This document shows, one piece after another, positions 24,447 to 33,139 of a DNA stretch of 41,819 nucleotides. A program made the translations under genes and the position numbers. A model generated the notes under the pieces. That model was not told where the DNA came from. It was given only the letters and a program-made list of their open reading frames with translations, and did no database searches. How positions within the stretch are numbered: position 1 is the stretch's first letter; each line of letters opens with the position of its first letter. The stretch is from Acidaminococcaceae bacterium. Its GTDB lineage: Bacteria; Bacillota; Negativicutes; Acidaminococcales; Acidaminococcaceae. The DNA lies in contig JAFZIG010000009.1 of NCBI GenBank assembly GCA_017554485.1, forward strand, positions 1 to 41,819, written 5' to 3'.

Positions 24447-24475
24447 ATTATAACACTATTCCGGGAATAATTAAA
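24447..24475 (-). promoter_or_regulatory. Promoter of the DUF3887-like gene
   Basis: A perfect -10 TATAAT (24447-24452) with an upstream TGT (extended -10) lies 17 bp from a poor -35, TTTAAT (24470-24475). The predicted start near 24440 gives a leader of about 48 nt before the ATG. Confidence 0.65.
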
Positions 24476-24528
24476 TCATTTTCTAATATTTTTTTCCAAA
24501 CTACACACCACACGTTGATAAACAGTTT

Positions 24529-25689
24529 CTATTTTTCTTTCTTCGCCAGTTCTTCCCGCAGATACTCTTCCGCCTTTTTCAGCTGCACGTCGATGGTCGC
24601 CTTTTCCGGCAGTTCAATTTCCACATCCGGCTTCACGCCGACCTTGTGGATAGAACGCCCGGAAGGAGTATAATACATGGCAGTGGTCAGTTTCACCCCG
24701 GTGTTTGTCGTAATGTGGAAAACAGACTGGACACAGCCTTTTCCGTACGTTGTAGTTCCAAACAGCTTGCCCGCTTTGGTGTCCTGTACAGCGCCGGACA
24801 CAATCTCCGATGCACTGGCGCTGCCATGATCGATCAGTACCGCCAAAGGATACTTTACTTTTTCCAGCTTGGAATCATACACCTTGGTCTCGCCTTGTTT
24901 ATCAGTAATGGAAACCACAGGGCCTTTAGGCACAATAAAGTTGGCTACTTTCACACACTCATTCAGCAGCCCGCCGGGATTATGGCGCAAATCCAGCAAC
25001 GTAGCCTGCATGCCTTCCTGTTCCAGTTTTTCATAAGTCTTTTTAAACTCTTCACCGGTATTCTCGTTGAACATGGCGATTCGGATATAACCGATCTTGG
25101 AATCCGGCAACATCTTTCCCGCCACGGACTGGATTTTGATATCGTCCCGCACAATATCCGCCGTAAACTGCTGGCCGTTTTTGTGTTCCAGCAGCAGCTT
25201 CACGCTGGTTCCTTTTTTACCTCGGATGGTGCTGACCACATCCTCCAGGGTACGGCCTTTGGTATCTACATCGTTCACCTTCAGAATCTTGTCTCCGGCT
25301 TCGATACCCGCCTTGGCTCCGGGTGAACCTTCCATGGGGGACACTACTACAAACTCCTTGTTGCGCTGGCCCAATACCACGCCGATGCCGCCAAAAGTTC
25401 CGTCTGTCATCTCATTCAGACGGGTAAAGCCCTTTTCGTCCAGATATTCTGAATACGGATCGTCCAGGCTTTCCACCATGCCGTGCATGGCCCCTTCAAA
25501 CAGCTTTTTATCTGTGTATTCCCCAACATAACTGGAATGGATCCTGCCCAGCGTATAAAGAAACTGAAGGGTTCCTCCCAGATTATGGGTAATCTTTTGC
25601 ATTCCCCACAGCATACAGCCCAGCGTAATTATAACTGTTACAAATGCAGTCACGGGAATCAGCCAAATGCTAACTTTCTTATTAAACAC
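24529..25689 (-). CDS. S41 carboxyl-terminal processing protease (CtpA/CtpB type)
   Basis: A membrane-anchored serine protease of 386 residues that should act on the outer face of the inner membrane. One N-terminal transmembrane segment (about 7-29), a PDZ domain (about 95-185), then the S41 catalytic domain. The catalytic pair fits the Tsp spacing: Ser292 in GSASASE and Lys317 in YGKG, 25 residues apart, with Gln321 after it. GTG start at 25689, five bases after GGAGGG. It lies 17 bp downstream of the M23 hydrolase gene and is probably cotranscribed with ftsE-ftsX-M23. Proteases of this family process or degrade murein hydrolases and their partners in other bacteria, so control of the neighbouring hydrolase is a reasonable inference. 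The substrate cannot be read from sequence. Confidence 0.93.
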   Translation of the reverse strand: MFNKKVSIWLIPVTAFVTVIITLGCMLWGMQKITHNLGGTLQFLYTLGRIHSSYVGEYTDKKLFEGAMHGMVESLDDPYSEYLDEKGFTRLNEMTDGTFGGIGVVLGQRNKEFVVVSPMEGSPGAKAGIEAGDKILKVNDVDTKGRTLEDVVSTIRGKKGTSVKLLLEHKNGQQFTADIVRDDIKIQSVAGKMLPDSKIGYIRIAMFNENTGEEFKKTYEKLEQEGMQATLLDLRHNPGGLLNECVKVANFIVPKGPVVSITDKQGETKVYDSKLEKVKYPLAVLIDHGSASASEIVSGAVQDTKAGKLFGTTTYGKGCVQSVFHITTNTGVKLTTAMYYTPSGRSIHKVGVKPDVEIELPEKATIDVQLKKAEEYLREELAKKEK

Positions 25690-25706
25690 GTGCTCCCTCC
25701 GCTACT

Positions 25707-26843
25707 CTACGGCAAATAATTCAATGGTTCCGTTACTTGACCATGCAAACGTACTTCAAAATGACAATGGGGTCCTGTAGAATAACCGGTGCTTCCTGCA
25801 TAAGCTACCAGCTGGCCCTGGGACACGCGCTGACCTTCGCTGACCGTCAGGCTGGAATTATGCCCATAGATTGTTACCAGTCCGCCGCCGTGGTCGAGCA
25901 TGATAGTATAGCCGTAACCGCCCATCCAGCCGGAATAAACCACTACGCCGGCTGCCGCTGCGTGGATGGGCGTTCCGTAATCCACTGCGATATCCATGCC
26001 GGAATGATACTTCCGGGTACCGAAGATGGGATGCACACGCCAGCCATAATAAGACGTAATCGTTCCGGAACAGGGCCATACAAAAGAGCCGTTCCCGCCG
26101 CCGGAAGGCATTACCGAAGCAGTCTCAATCCCCTGCAGCATGGACTTGATGTTATCGGAAATGGCCAGCATGCGGTCATATTCTTCATCGGATTTACGCT
26201 TTTCCTCTTCCGCCCTGTATAACTTCTGAGCCCGTTGTTCCCGCATGGTTTCCGCATCGCTGCGTTTCTGTACCAAAGCGGCCTTGTCCTTTTTGATTTC
26301 TGCCATCTGGGCATCCAGCTGATCCTGCCGTTTCTGGATTTCTGCCGCTTCTTTTTCCACGATAGCAATCAGGTCCAGGTCGCTGCGGATGATTTTCTGC
26401 AGCAAGTACATACGGGAGGCAAAATCGCCAAAATCCTTGGCCCCCAGCAATACATCCAGGTAATTGATCTGGCCGTTTTCATAAATGTCACGTAGACGGC
26501 GGCGGTAAATTAACATCCGCCCTTCCATTTCTTCTTTCTTTTTATTCAGTTCTGCTGTATTTTTATCAATATCTTTCTGTAGCGCGTCCGCCTTTTTCTG
26601 CAGCTTGTCAATATCCTGCTGCAGACGGCTCAGACGGGCCACGATTTCACCGAGACTTTCCTTGGCTTCTTCAACCTTATGTTTCGCCTGGTCCTTCTTT
26701 TCTTCGGCTACCTGTACGTTGTGCTGGGCCTTGTCCAGTTCCTTCTGCTTCTTTTCCATTTCGCTGGCAGCAAAGGCCGGCAGCATGTTCAGCAAAAAGA
26801 ACCATACGGCAAACAGCGCTGCGATGATTTTACGTGATTTCAT
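25707..26843 (-). CDS. EnvC/PcsB-like M23 peptidoglycan hydrolase with coiled coil
   Basis: A 378-residue exported murein hydrolase or hydrolase activator. Residues 1-25 are a signal peptide (PAFA). About 27-235 is a long two-part coiled coil rich in K, E, Q, D. A short G/S linker near 247-252 leads to a LytM/M23 domain (253-378). The zinc and catalytic residues are all present: His280 and Asp284 (HSGMD), His328 (GHN), His359 and His361 (HCH). E. coli EnvC has lost its zinc site and only activates amidases, so this protein is more likely enzymatically active, like the FtsEX-dependent hydrolases of Gram-positive Firmicutes. ATG follows AGGGAGG by 7 nt. It sits 12 bp after ftsX, supporting control by FtsEX through the coiled coil. 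Confidence 0.92.
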   Translation of the reverse strand: MKSRKIIAALFAVWFFLLNMLPAFAASEMEKKQKELDKAQHNVQVAEEKKDQAKHKVEEAKESLGEIVARLSRLQQDIDKLQKKADALQKDIDKNTAELNKKKEEMEGRMLIYRRRLRDIYENGQINYLDVLLGAKDFGDFASRMYLLQKIIRSDLDLIAIVEKEAAEIQKRQDQLDAQMAEIKKDKAALVQKRSDAETMREQRAQKLYRAEEEKRKSDEEYDRMLAISDNIKSMLQGIETASVMPSGGGNGSFVWPCSGTITSYYGWRVHPIFGTRKYHSGMDIAVDYGTPIHAAAAGVVVYSGWMGGYGYTIMLDHGGGLVTIYGHNSSLTVSEGQRVSQGQLVAYAGSTGYSTGPHCHFEVRLHGQVTEPLNYLP

Positions 26844-26855
26844 AGGACAGCCTCC

Positions 26856-27743
26856 CTATACCCGCAGGAATTTCTTCAGGGATAGGTAACTGCCCAACGC
26901 GCCGATCAGCGTACCGCAGGCCAGGATGAAAATGTCCGCGTACAGCAGGGTCGGCCAGGACGGCAACACCGGGAAGAACGCAAAGGTCGTATGCAGCCTG
27001 CCGCTGAGGCTGACATAAATCAAATCAACGACAGCGCAGGCAATGATGCCGCCCCCCAGCCCCAGGGTCATGCCTTCCAGCATGAAGGGCCAGCGGATGA
27101 ACCAGTCGGTGGCGCCTACATATTTCATAATAACTACCTCACGCCGCCGGGCAAACACGGTAAGGCGTATGGTATTTATGATAATGAACAGGGTGGCAAA
27201 ACATAAAAACACAATCAGCACCGCGCCGCCGATGCGCATCACCCGGGTCAAGGCAAACAGGTGCTCCACCACTTCCTGTCCGAATTTCGCGGTCTCCACC
27301 TTAGGCCAATGTTCCACCTGGGAAACCAGTGCCTTGATCCGTTCCGGCCTGTCTACCTGCACTTCAAAAGAAAAGGGGAAGGGATTGTCCTTGCCAAGCG
27401 CCTTTAATAAGGTTGCCTGGTCCCCCAGCCGGTTCTTGAAACGCTCCATGGCCATGGCTTTGGTTATCTCCGTAACCTTTACCACGCCTTCCATCTTTTT
27501 CAGTTTTTCCCGCATATCGGCCACTTCTTCCCCGGTAGCGGTATCCTCCAGATAGACCGTCATCTCCACCTGGCCTTCCAGATATTTCGCCAGGTTATCC
27601 GTATTCAGGTACATCAGCAGGAAAATGCCCAGTACCAAAAGGGAAACCGCAACCGTTGAGACAGAAGCAATACTCATAATGCCGTTGCGCTTAATGGATT
27701 TGCCTGTCTCACGGATAAAATATTCCTTACTGCTCAGACTCAT
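26856..27743 (-). CDS. ftsX: Cell division protein FtsX
   Basis: A 295-residue permease-like partner of FtsE that couples ATP hydrolysis in the cytoplasm to activation of wall hydrolases outside. Topology is canonical: a cytoplasmic N-terminus, TM1 at about 25-46, an extracytoplasmic domain at about 47-168, then three more membrane segments (about 172-196, 222-246, 266-288). No ATP-binding motif. The ATG at 27743 lies inside the end of ftsE (17 bp overlap), implying translational coupling. The extracytoplasmic domain is the expected docking site for the coiled coil of the adjacent M23 protein. Confidence 0.95.
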   Translation of the reverse strand: MSLSSKEYFIRETGKSIKRNGIMSIASVSTVAVSLLVLGIFLLMYLNTDNLAKYLEGQVEMTVYLEDTATGEEVADMREKLKKMEGVVKVTEITKAMAMERFKNRLGDQATLLKALGKDNPFPFSFEVQVDRPERIKALVSQVEHWPKVETAKFGQEVVEHLFALTRVMRIGGAVLIVFLCFATLFIIINTIRLTVFARRREVVIMKYVGATDWFIRWPFMLEGMTLGLGGGIIACAVVDLIYVSLSGRLHTTFAFFPVLPSWPTLLYADIFILACGTLIGALGSYLSLKKFLRV

Positions 27744-28419
27744 ATCCGTATACTCCGTTCAATTCGTCGCGAACGATTTCTCCATGCTCGATGGCAATGA
27801 CTCGCTTGCCCATGGCGTCTACAATTTCCTTGTCATGGGTCGCCATGATAATCGTCGTGCCGGTATTGTTGATCTCCTGGAAAATCTCCATGATTTCCAT
27901 ACTGGTTTCCGGATCCAAGTTTCCTGTCGGTTCGTCTGCTATTACCAGACTGGGGCTGTTGACAATCGCCCGCGCAATAGCAATACGCTGCTGTTCTCCG
28001 CCGGACAGTTCGTTCGGTTTGGAATAGGCCCGGCGTCGCAGTCCAACAAGATCAAGCACGTTCATCACGCGCCGTTTGATCTTCCGGTACGGCGCCTCAA
28101 TAACCTGCATGGCAAACGCCACGTTATCATACACCGTACGATCCGGCAGCAGACGGTAATCCTGGAATATGATCCCCAACTGGCGCCGCAGGTACGGTAC
28201 TTCCTTCGCTGTTAATTGTAAAATGTCCACATCATTCAGACGGATGCTGCCGGAGGTAGGAAGCACTTCCCGGAACAACATCTTGATAAACGTGGACTTG
28301 CCGGCCCCGCTGGGACCTACGATAAAAACAAATTCACCCTGCTCAATTCGAATGTTAATATTACGCAGCGCCACATTCCCGCCGGGATATGTCTTGCTGA
28401 CATCGATCATTTCCAGCAC
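27727..28419 (-). CDS. ftsE: Cell division ATP-binding protein FtsE
   Basis: The ABC ATPase of the FtsEX complex. Walker A GPSGAGKST at about 35-43, a Q-loop FQDYRLL, signature LSGGEQQR at 138-145, Walker B with IADEPTGNLD at about 160-169, and an H-loop in MATHD. I chose the GTG at 28419 (230 residues), which lies 8 nt after a strong GGAGGGAG. An in-frame TTG at 28437 would add six residues but overlaps that site. The length fits the family. First gene of an apparent ftsE-ftsX-M23-S41 operon. No clear promoter was seen in the 150 bp upstream. Confidence 0.95.
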   Translation of the reverse strand: MLEMIDVSKTYPGGNVALRNINIRIEQGEFVFIVGPSGAGKSTFIKMLFREVLPTSGSIRLNDVDILQLTAKEVPYLRRQLGIIFQDYRLLPDRTVYDNVAFAMQVIEAPYRKIKRRVMNVLDLVGLRRRAYSKPNELSGGEQQRIAIARAIVNSPSLVIADEPTGNLDPETSMEIMEIFQEINNTGTTIIMATHDKEIVDAMGKRVIAIEHGEIVRDELNGVYGYESEQ

Positions 28420-28570
28420 TGGTAAAGCTCCCTCCAAAATGATACCGGGAAAACGGTTCCCTTCTTAAATACTATACAACTTTTTGTGTACGCCGTTTGC
28501 AAAATAATTGCGAATTATTACTGTTTCAAGGAAACACAGATTAAATGAATTTGTATGCTTGCCGAATTAA

Positions 28571-29665
28571 TCAATGGTTCCTTAACAGTTCAAAGGCTTT
28601 TACCGCATTGCTCTGAGCCAACTTCCGCATGGCAGCGATACGTTCTTCCTGAAGCATCAGTTCATTACCCCACAGTTCGTCTGCCGCTTTTTCTACGTTC
28701 ACAGCCTTCAGCGTTTCCACAGTACCTACAGCCTGGGCTCCTATCGCTTTAACAAAGCTGTCTACCTTAGGATCATAGGAAATAGCCATCAGGGGAACCT
28801 TCATGACCGCAGCAAAAATCAGGGCATGCAGACGCATGCCGATGAGCAGACGGAAACTGCCCACGATACTGAGAAATTCCTCTGTAGAATAATTCCCTTT
28901 CACCAGCACAACTTTGTTACGGGTCTTAGGAATGTCCTCCACAAGCATCTGGCTGGACTTCAGGTCCATAGACATCTGCAACGGCAGAACAGCAATCTGG
29001 GCATGATACCGTTCACTGAGATTACCAAGGGCAATAGCCAACTGCTGAAGACAGCGTTGGTTTTCCGGCCAGTCCCGCACAGAAATACCAATAATAGGTT
29101 TATAAGGATCAAGTCCCGCCTTTGATAAAATCTCTTTGCCATTTAGTTTAGACGCGGGGTTCAGGGTCAGCACCGAATCGGCTGTAACTTCAACCTTTGC
29201 AGCGGGAACACCCATACGGGCCAGTTCTTCCGCCGAATCTTCATCCCGGACGGTAATCACATCTGCTTTGCTCACTACCACGCGGGTCAGCAGGCGCATG
29301 AAGCGGTTGCGGATCGGCCCGATACCCTGAGCGAACAGCATAACCTTCTTCCCCTTCCACTTTGCTGCCGCAATAATGGAAAGGTAATAGGCCAGGCTGC
29401 GTTTACTGGTCACATCCTGCAGCAGGCTGCCGCCGCCGCTGATGACCAGGTCGGCTTCGCCGATGGCCCGTAGCAGCCGTACTGCCGCAAAACGGTACAG
29501 CGATTTTACCTGATGTTTTACGATTGTATTGCCCGGATTCCCGGAAATAACGGTTATGTCCGCTTTCGGCTCAATGGCGCGCAAAGAGGCAAGAATCGCC
29601 GTCAGGAGCGCCTCGTCGCCGGCGTTGTTGAAACCGTAATACCCGGAAATAACGATTTTACTCAT
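28571..29665 (-). CDS. csaB: Polysaccharide pyruvyl transferase CsaB
   Basis: A 364-residue cytoplasmic enzyme. In Bacillus, CsaB adds pyruvate ketals to a secondary wall polymer so that SLH-domain proteins can bind. Recognisable features are the N-terminal 'GYYGFNNAGDEA' motif, the GGGSLLQD motif near residues 76-83, and a C-terminal half with 'IGMRLHALIFA', typical of the family. ATG at 29665 with AAGGAG 11 nt upstream. It overlaps the stop of the upstream membrane protein gene by 8 bp. In Negativicutes the SLH outer-membrane proteins are described as binding polyamine-modified peptidoglycan, so the acceptor of CsaB in such a cell is an open question. Confidence 0.93.
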   Translation of the reverse strand: MSKIVISGYYGFNNAGDEALLTAILASLRAIEPKADITVISGNPGNTIVKHQVKSLYRFAAVRLLRAIGEADLVISGGGSLLQDVTSKRSLAYYLSIIAAAKWKGKKVMLFAQGIGPIRNRFMRLLTRVVVSKADVITVRDEDSAEELARMGVPAAKVEVTADSVLTLNPASKLNGKEILSKAGLDPYKPIIGISVRDWPENQRCLQQLAIALGNLSERYHAQIAVLPLQMSMDLKSSQMLVEDIPKTRNKVVLVKGNYSTEEFLSIVGSFRLLIGMRLHALIFAAVMKVPLMAISYDPKVDSFVKAIGAQAVGTVETLKAVNVEKAADELWGNELMLQEERIAAMRKLAQSNAVKAFELLRNH

Positions 29666-31808
29666 TAACTGTAAATCTCCTTAGCCACGGTTTTACATAT
29701 GGCATGATAATTGAAACCGCAATAACTGCAATGATTCCCAACGCTGAACCTAACAAGTACCCGTCTGCCGCACGGATATAGCTCATCATGGCCGGCGTAC
29801 GCATATGGCAGAAGGTTTGCACCAGGGAACCCTGCCCGATCACTGCTCCAATCACCAGCGCCAGCCTGCACCAGTTCGGCGCCATACGACAGGCAGCCAG
29901 CACAGCCAGGAAGAAGGCAGGATGACCTATCAGGAATTCCTTTTCCCGGGGGCGGGCATACATGACCTGTTCCAGGAAAAGACGCAGTTTGATCTCAATG
30001 GCAGGCACCGGCACACCGCCGGTATGGCCGCTGCGCCCTACAAAAATGTAAGCTACAAACAACAGGATACCCAATATAACAAAATGCCCCAGCGTAAGAC
30101 GGGTCTTACAAATCTGCACAAGTTGGGAAAACAGATCCGCCGGTTTGGCCGAATCCTGTGAAAAGATACTGTATTGCCGCAAAAATAACAGCAAAGTCAA
30201 CAGTACCGGCATGATAAAGGTCAGCTTCACACCACGATAGATATCTGCTTCCAGAAAGAAACGGGTATCTCCCATGATAGCGGCATTCAAGGTCGCGCCA
30301 ATCAGGGAAAGGACTATCGCCAGGGCCAGCTGCCACAGAGCAGTAAAAATAACAGTCATTGTGGACCTGTTATCTTCTTTTATATTTTCCCACAATGACA
30401 TAATCACGCTGATGGAAAGAACCGGGTACAGAACAGCTGACAAAAACGCCAGTCCTTGCCGGATAGATAATCCACGGCCCATGAAAAGGCTGTAGGCTGT
30501 CAGCAGCATGCCAACGCCGATCAGTATGTATTGTTTTGTTCCCTTAAAAGCAGGAATGATCATTCCTATATACATAGCTAACGCAGCCCAGGCTCCCAAT
30601 GCCACCAGCAGCAGCATGGTACGATCCGGTTCATAGGAACCGGCAAAGCCCGGATTGCCGTTGGCAGAGGCAGCTGCTTCGCAACCCGGTTTCTGGAATA
30701 CGCCGGCCACACCGATCTTATAACCGCGAGCTTTAACCTGCTGCGTGATCTGCCGCATATAATCCAGGTTCAGGTCAATAATATCTACCCCGTTCTGGGG
30801 CTTTAAAAACAGCCGTACGTAATTGAGGCGGATGTTCCGTTCCTCGTCCGCCAGGGCCCAGCGCCGCAGGGCATCCGGCATCATCAGCTTGCTGTTTTCC
30901 TGGGCGTCGATATTTAGCACCCGCACCGCGTTGTTATCCACACTTCGCAGCAATGCGTCCAGTCCGGCAAAGTTGGCAAACTGCAGTTGGGTCACATGTT
31001 CCAGCAGTCCCAGCCTGATATTCCGCTCCGTCAGCTTTTTACCCATGTAGTCAATATCGGAAGGGAAACCGATCACATCCGTGCCGCAGGGAACATATGT
31101 GGTCACCTGCACGCCGGCTTTATCAATGCGGGCAAAAAGGCTGTCTACCCCTTTCTGCGTATACGGCAGATAATTCTGGGGACGAACCGCAACATAGAAA
31201 CCCTTCTGCTGTACTTCTTTCAGTTCCTTAACGGACAAGCCCAGAGGCGCCTGCATCATAGGCGTCTTTGCCCGGTAGTCCGGTTCCAGCAGCAAACGGG
31301 AATCGCCTTTTACCTCCAGGATTTCCGGAGCCTGGCTGAATTGTTTCACCCGTTCTGCACCGTAACGCAGGAACAGGTCTTCTTTCACTTCGCTCCAGGC
31401 CTCTTCATCATTGCCCCGGGTCACATACACCGCGTCCGGATCAAGGTCCGGAGAAGCAAGGACCGCATCAAAAGCACCCCGGTGTACACCGACCGCCGCC
31501 TTTTGCAGCACATCCCCCGGCATGGCGGAGATACGTTTCTCCCGGTCCAGCCGTTCCAGGGTTGCGTCGTATACGATCAGCGTGGTCACACCGGCATCCT
31601 TAAACTGCTGCAGCAGTTTATCGCTGCTGTAGCCTTCCCGCTGGGCCATCATCCGGATCGCCTGATAATCCAGCGTCTGTTCCACGGTATCATTCCGCTT
31701 CTCAACCCGGATACGTGTCTGTACAAGCCACAATGCTGCACAGAAAGCAATAGCGATGCATGCGATCAATATGGGATTGTAACGGTTTTTCCAATCCTGT
31801 AAACTCAT
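29658..31808 (-). CDS. DUF5693 family multi-pass membrane protein
   Basis: A 716-residue inner-membrane protein of unknown function. One N-terminal transmembrane helix (about 13-31) precedes a large extracytoplasmic domain (about 35-395), and the C-terminal part (about 400-710) has roughly eight or nine hydrophobic segments. The extracytoplasmic part resembles a TIM-barrel or deacetylase-like fold in its strand spacing, which is only an impression. I prefer the ATG at 31808; the in-frame ATG at 31871 has no ribosome-binding site and would put a strongly charged stretch before the first membrane helix. The stop overlaps the csaB start, so the two proteins are probably made together and may work in the same wall-polymer pathway. 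The family name is from recognition, not a search. Confidence 0.8.
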   Translation of the reverse strand: MSLQDWKNRYNPILIACIAIAFCAALWLVQTRIRVEKRNDTVEQTLDYQAIRMMAQREGYSSDKLLQQFKDAGVTTLIVYDATLERLDREKRISAMPGDVLQKAAVGVHRGAFDAVLASPDLDPDAVYVTRGNDEEAWSEVKEDLFLRYGAERVKQFSQAPEILEVKGDSRLLLEPDYRAKTPMMQAPLGLSVKELKEVQQKGFYVAVRPQNYLPYTQKGVDSLFARIDKAGVQVTTYVPCGTDVIGFPSDIDYMGKKLTERNIRLGLLEHVTQLQFANFAGLDALLRSVDNNAVRVLNIDAQENSKLMMPDALRRWALADEERNIRLNYVRLFLKPQNGVDIIDLNLDYMRQITQQVKARGYKIGVAGVFQKPGCEAAASANGNPGFAGSYEPDRTMLLLVALGAWAALAMYIGMIIPAFKGTKQYILIGVGMLLTAYSLFMGRGLSIRQGLAFLSAVLYPVLSISVIMSLWENIKEDNRSTMTVIFTALWQLALAIVLSLIGATLNAAIMGDTRFFLEADIYRGVKLTFIMPVLLTLLLFLRQYSIFSQDSAKPADLFSQLVQICKTRLTLGHFVILGILLFVAYIFVGRSGHTGGVPVPAIEIKLRLFLEQVMYARPREKEFLIGHPAFFLAVLAACRMAPNWCRLALVIGAVIGQGSLVQTFCHMRTPAMMSYIRAADGYLLGSALGIIAVIAVSIIMPYVKPWLRRFTVNE

Positions 31809-31874
31809 TATCTTTTCCCGCCAGATGCTTTCTTTTATATACCCTTTAACATTTAACAGTAAAATTTGCATAAC

Positions 31875-31907
31875 TAACAGCGGCGTACCCGGAATACGTC
31901 GCTGTTA
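31875..31907 (-). terminator. Hairpin after prfB, possible weak terminator or attenuator
   Basis: TAACAGCG...CGCTGTTA (8 bp) continues inward with CGTA/TACG past one mismatch, giving a 12 bp interrupted stem five bases after the prfB stop. The T-run is poor on the minus strand (GTTATGCAAATTTT), so termination may be partial and the downstream membrane protein could be read through. Confidence 0.45.
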
Positions 31908-31911
31908 CCTT

Positions 31912-33040
31912 TTATATCTGTTTTGCCGCTAATCGCTTAGCTTCATATTCCTGTCGGAGATAGGCCTCCACAAAGGGGCGCAGGTCCCCGTCCATCACAC
32001 CGTCTACGTTGGAAGTCTCGTAAGAGGTGCGATGGTCTTTTACCATGGTATAAGGCTGGAATACATAGGAACGAATCTGGCTGCCCCATTCGATGGCCTG
32101 GTAATCCCCGGCCAAATCACTGATCTTGGCATCCCGTTTCGCCTTTTCAAACGCATATAACTTGCCCCGCAGCAGCTGCAACGCCTTTTCCCGGTTCTGA
32201 ATCTGGCTGCGCTCATTCTGGCACTGCACCACGATGCCCGTAGGCAGGTGGGTCATGCGTACCGCTGAGGATGTCTTGTTAACGTGCTGGCCGCCGGCGC
32301 CGCTGGCCCGGTACACATCCACCCGCACTTCTTCCATGTTGATTTCCACGTTCACCGTGTCATCCAGTTCCGGCATCACGTCTACCGCGGAAAAAGAAGT
32401 GTGGCGGCGGGCATTAGCGTCAAAGGGGGAAATGCGCACCAGCCGGTGCACGCCCTTTTCGCTGCGGAAAAAACCGTAGGCGTTATGCCCGTTGATCTGC
32501 AGTGTCGCGCTCTTGACCCCGGCTTCATCCCCTGCCAGGTAATCCAGCATTTCCACCTGGTAGCCGTTCCGCTCCGCAAAACGGGTAAACATGCGCAGCA
32601 GCATGGAAGTCCAGTCCTGGGCTTCCGTTCCGCCAGCACCGGCGTGCAGCGTCAGGATCGCGTTGTTGGCATCATACTCTTCCGAAAGCAGCATGCCCAG
32701 CTCCAGATGATGCAGTTCTTCTTTGATTTTATTTAAGGCTTCATCCATTTCCGGAATCAGGGACTCGTCCTGTTCTTCCGCCGCCATTTCCTGCAGCACT
32801 TCCAGGTCATCCAGTCCCATTTCCAGATTTTTGTATTCTTCAACTTCTGATTTTAAATCGTCAACATCCTTGGAAATCTTCGTGGCCTTCTCCGGGTTGT
32901 CCCAGAAAGAAGGTTCTCCCATCAGGTGTTCCAGTTCCGCTATCTTTTCCTCTTTGCTGGGGATGTCAAAGAGATCCCCTCATTTCGTCCAGTTTTTTCT
33001 TGAGACTTGCGATTTCCGGTCTGTATTCTTCAAGCAGCAA
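31912..33040 (-). CDS. prfB: Peptide chain release factor 2 (programmed +1 frameshift)
   Basis: RF2 recognises UAA and UGA and releases the peptide from the ribosome. Translation must shift +1: the first 24 codons run from TTG at 33040 to CTT at 32971-32969, stop TGA at 32968-32966, and the main frame resumes at GAC (32967) to the stop at 31912. The total is 375 residues. Seen in the main frame are the SPF tripeptide (RISPFDA) for stop recognition and GGQ (GAGGQHVN) for hydrolysis. I chose TTG because AAGGATGTGA, nearly the full anti-Shine-Dalgarno complement, precedes it by five bases. The resulting 24-codon first segment, ending RGSL, has the same length and ending as in Bacillus. A GTG at 33049 is the alternative. 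It follows secA, as in Bacillus. Confidence 0.95.
32965..32980 (-). promoter_or_regulatory. prfB +1 programmed frameshift site
   Basis: An internal Shine-Dalgarno AGGGGA (32975-32980), then TCT, then the slippery CTT and TGA C. The layout matches the classical RF2 autoregulatory site: a low RF2 level lets the ribosome pause on TGA and slip to the GAC frame. The stop here is UGA, which RF2 itself reads. Confidence 0.95.
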
Positions 33041-33070
33041 CTTTCTCACATCCTTTACTGGTTATTTTGC

Positions 33071-33098
33071 AGCTTTGCTCATTAAAACCGGCAAAGCT
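33071..33098 (-). other. Inverted repeat in the secA-prfB gap
   Basis: Perfect 8 bp arms AGCTTTGC/GCAAAGCT with a 12 nt loop lie 22 bases before the prfB ribosome-binding site. They are nested in longer-range complementary arms ACTGGTT (33057-33063) and AACCAGT (33131-33137). No T-run follows on the minus strand, so it is not a standard terminator. It may be an mRNA structure between two cotranscribed genes. Confidence 0.5.
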
Positions 33099-33139
33099 CT
33101 GTTCATAGTTGCGCAAACTCATGTCGCAGCAACCAGTTT

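Noticed and set aside
28497..28520. AT-only hairpin AATAATT/AATTATT as a csaB terminator, and TTGCAA as an ftsE -35 element
   Set aside because: The stem has no G-C pairs and no T-run; the nearest -10 lies 20 bp from TTGCAA.
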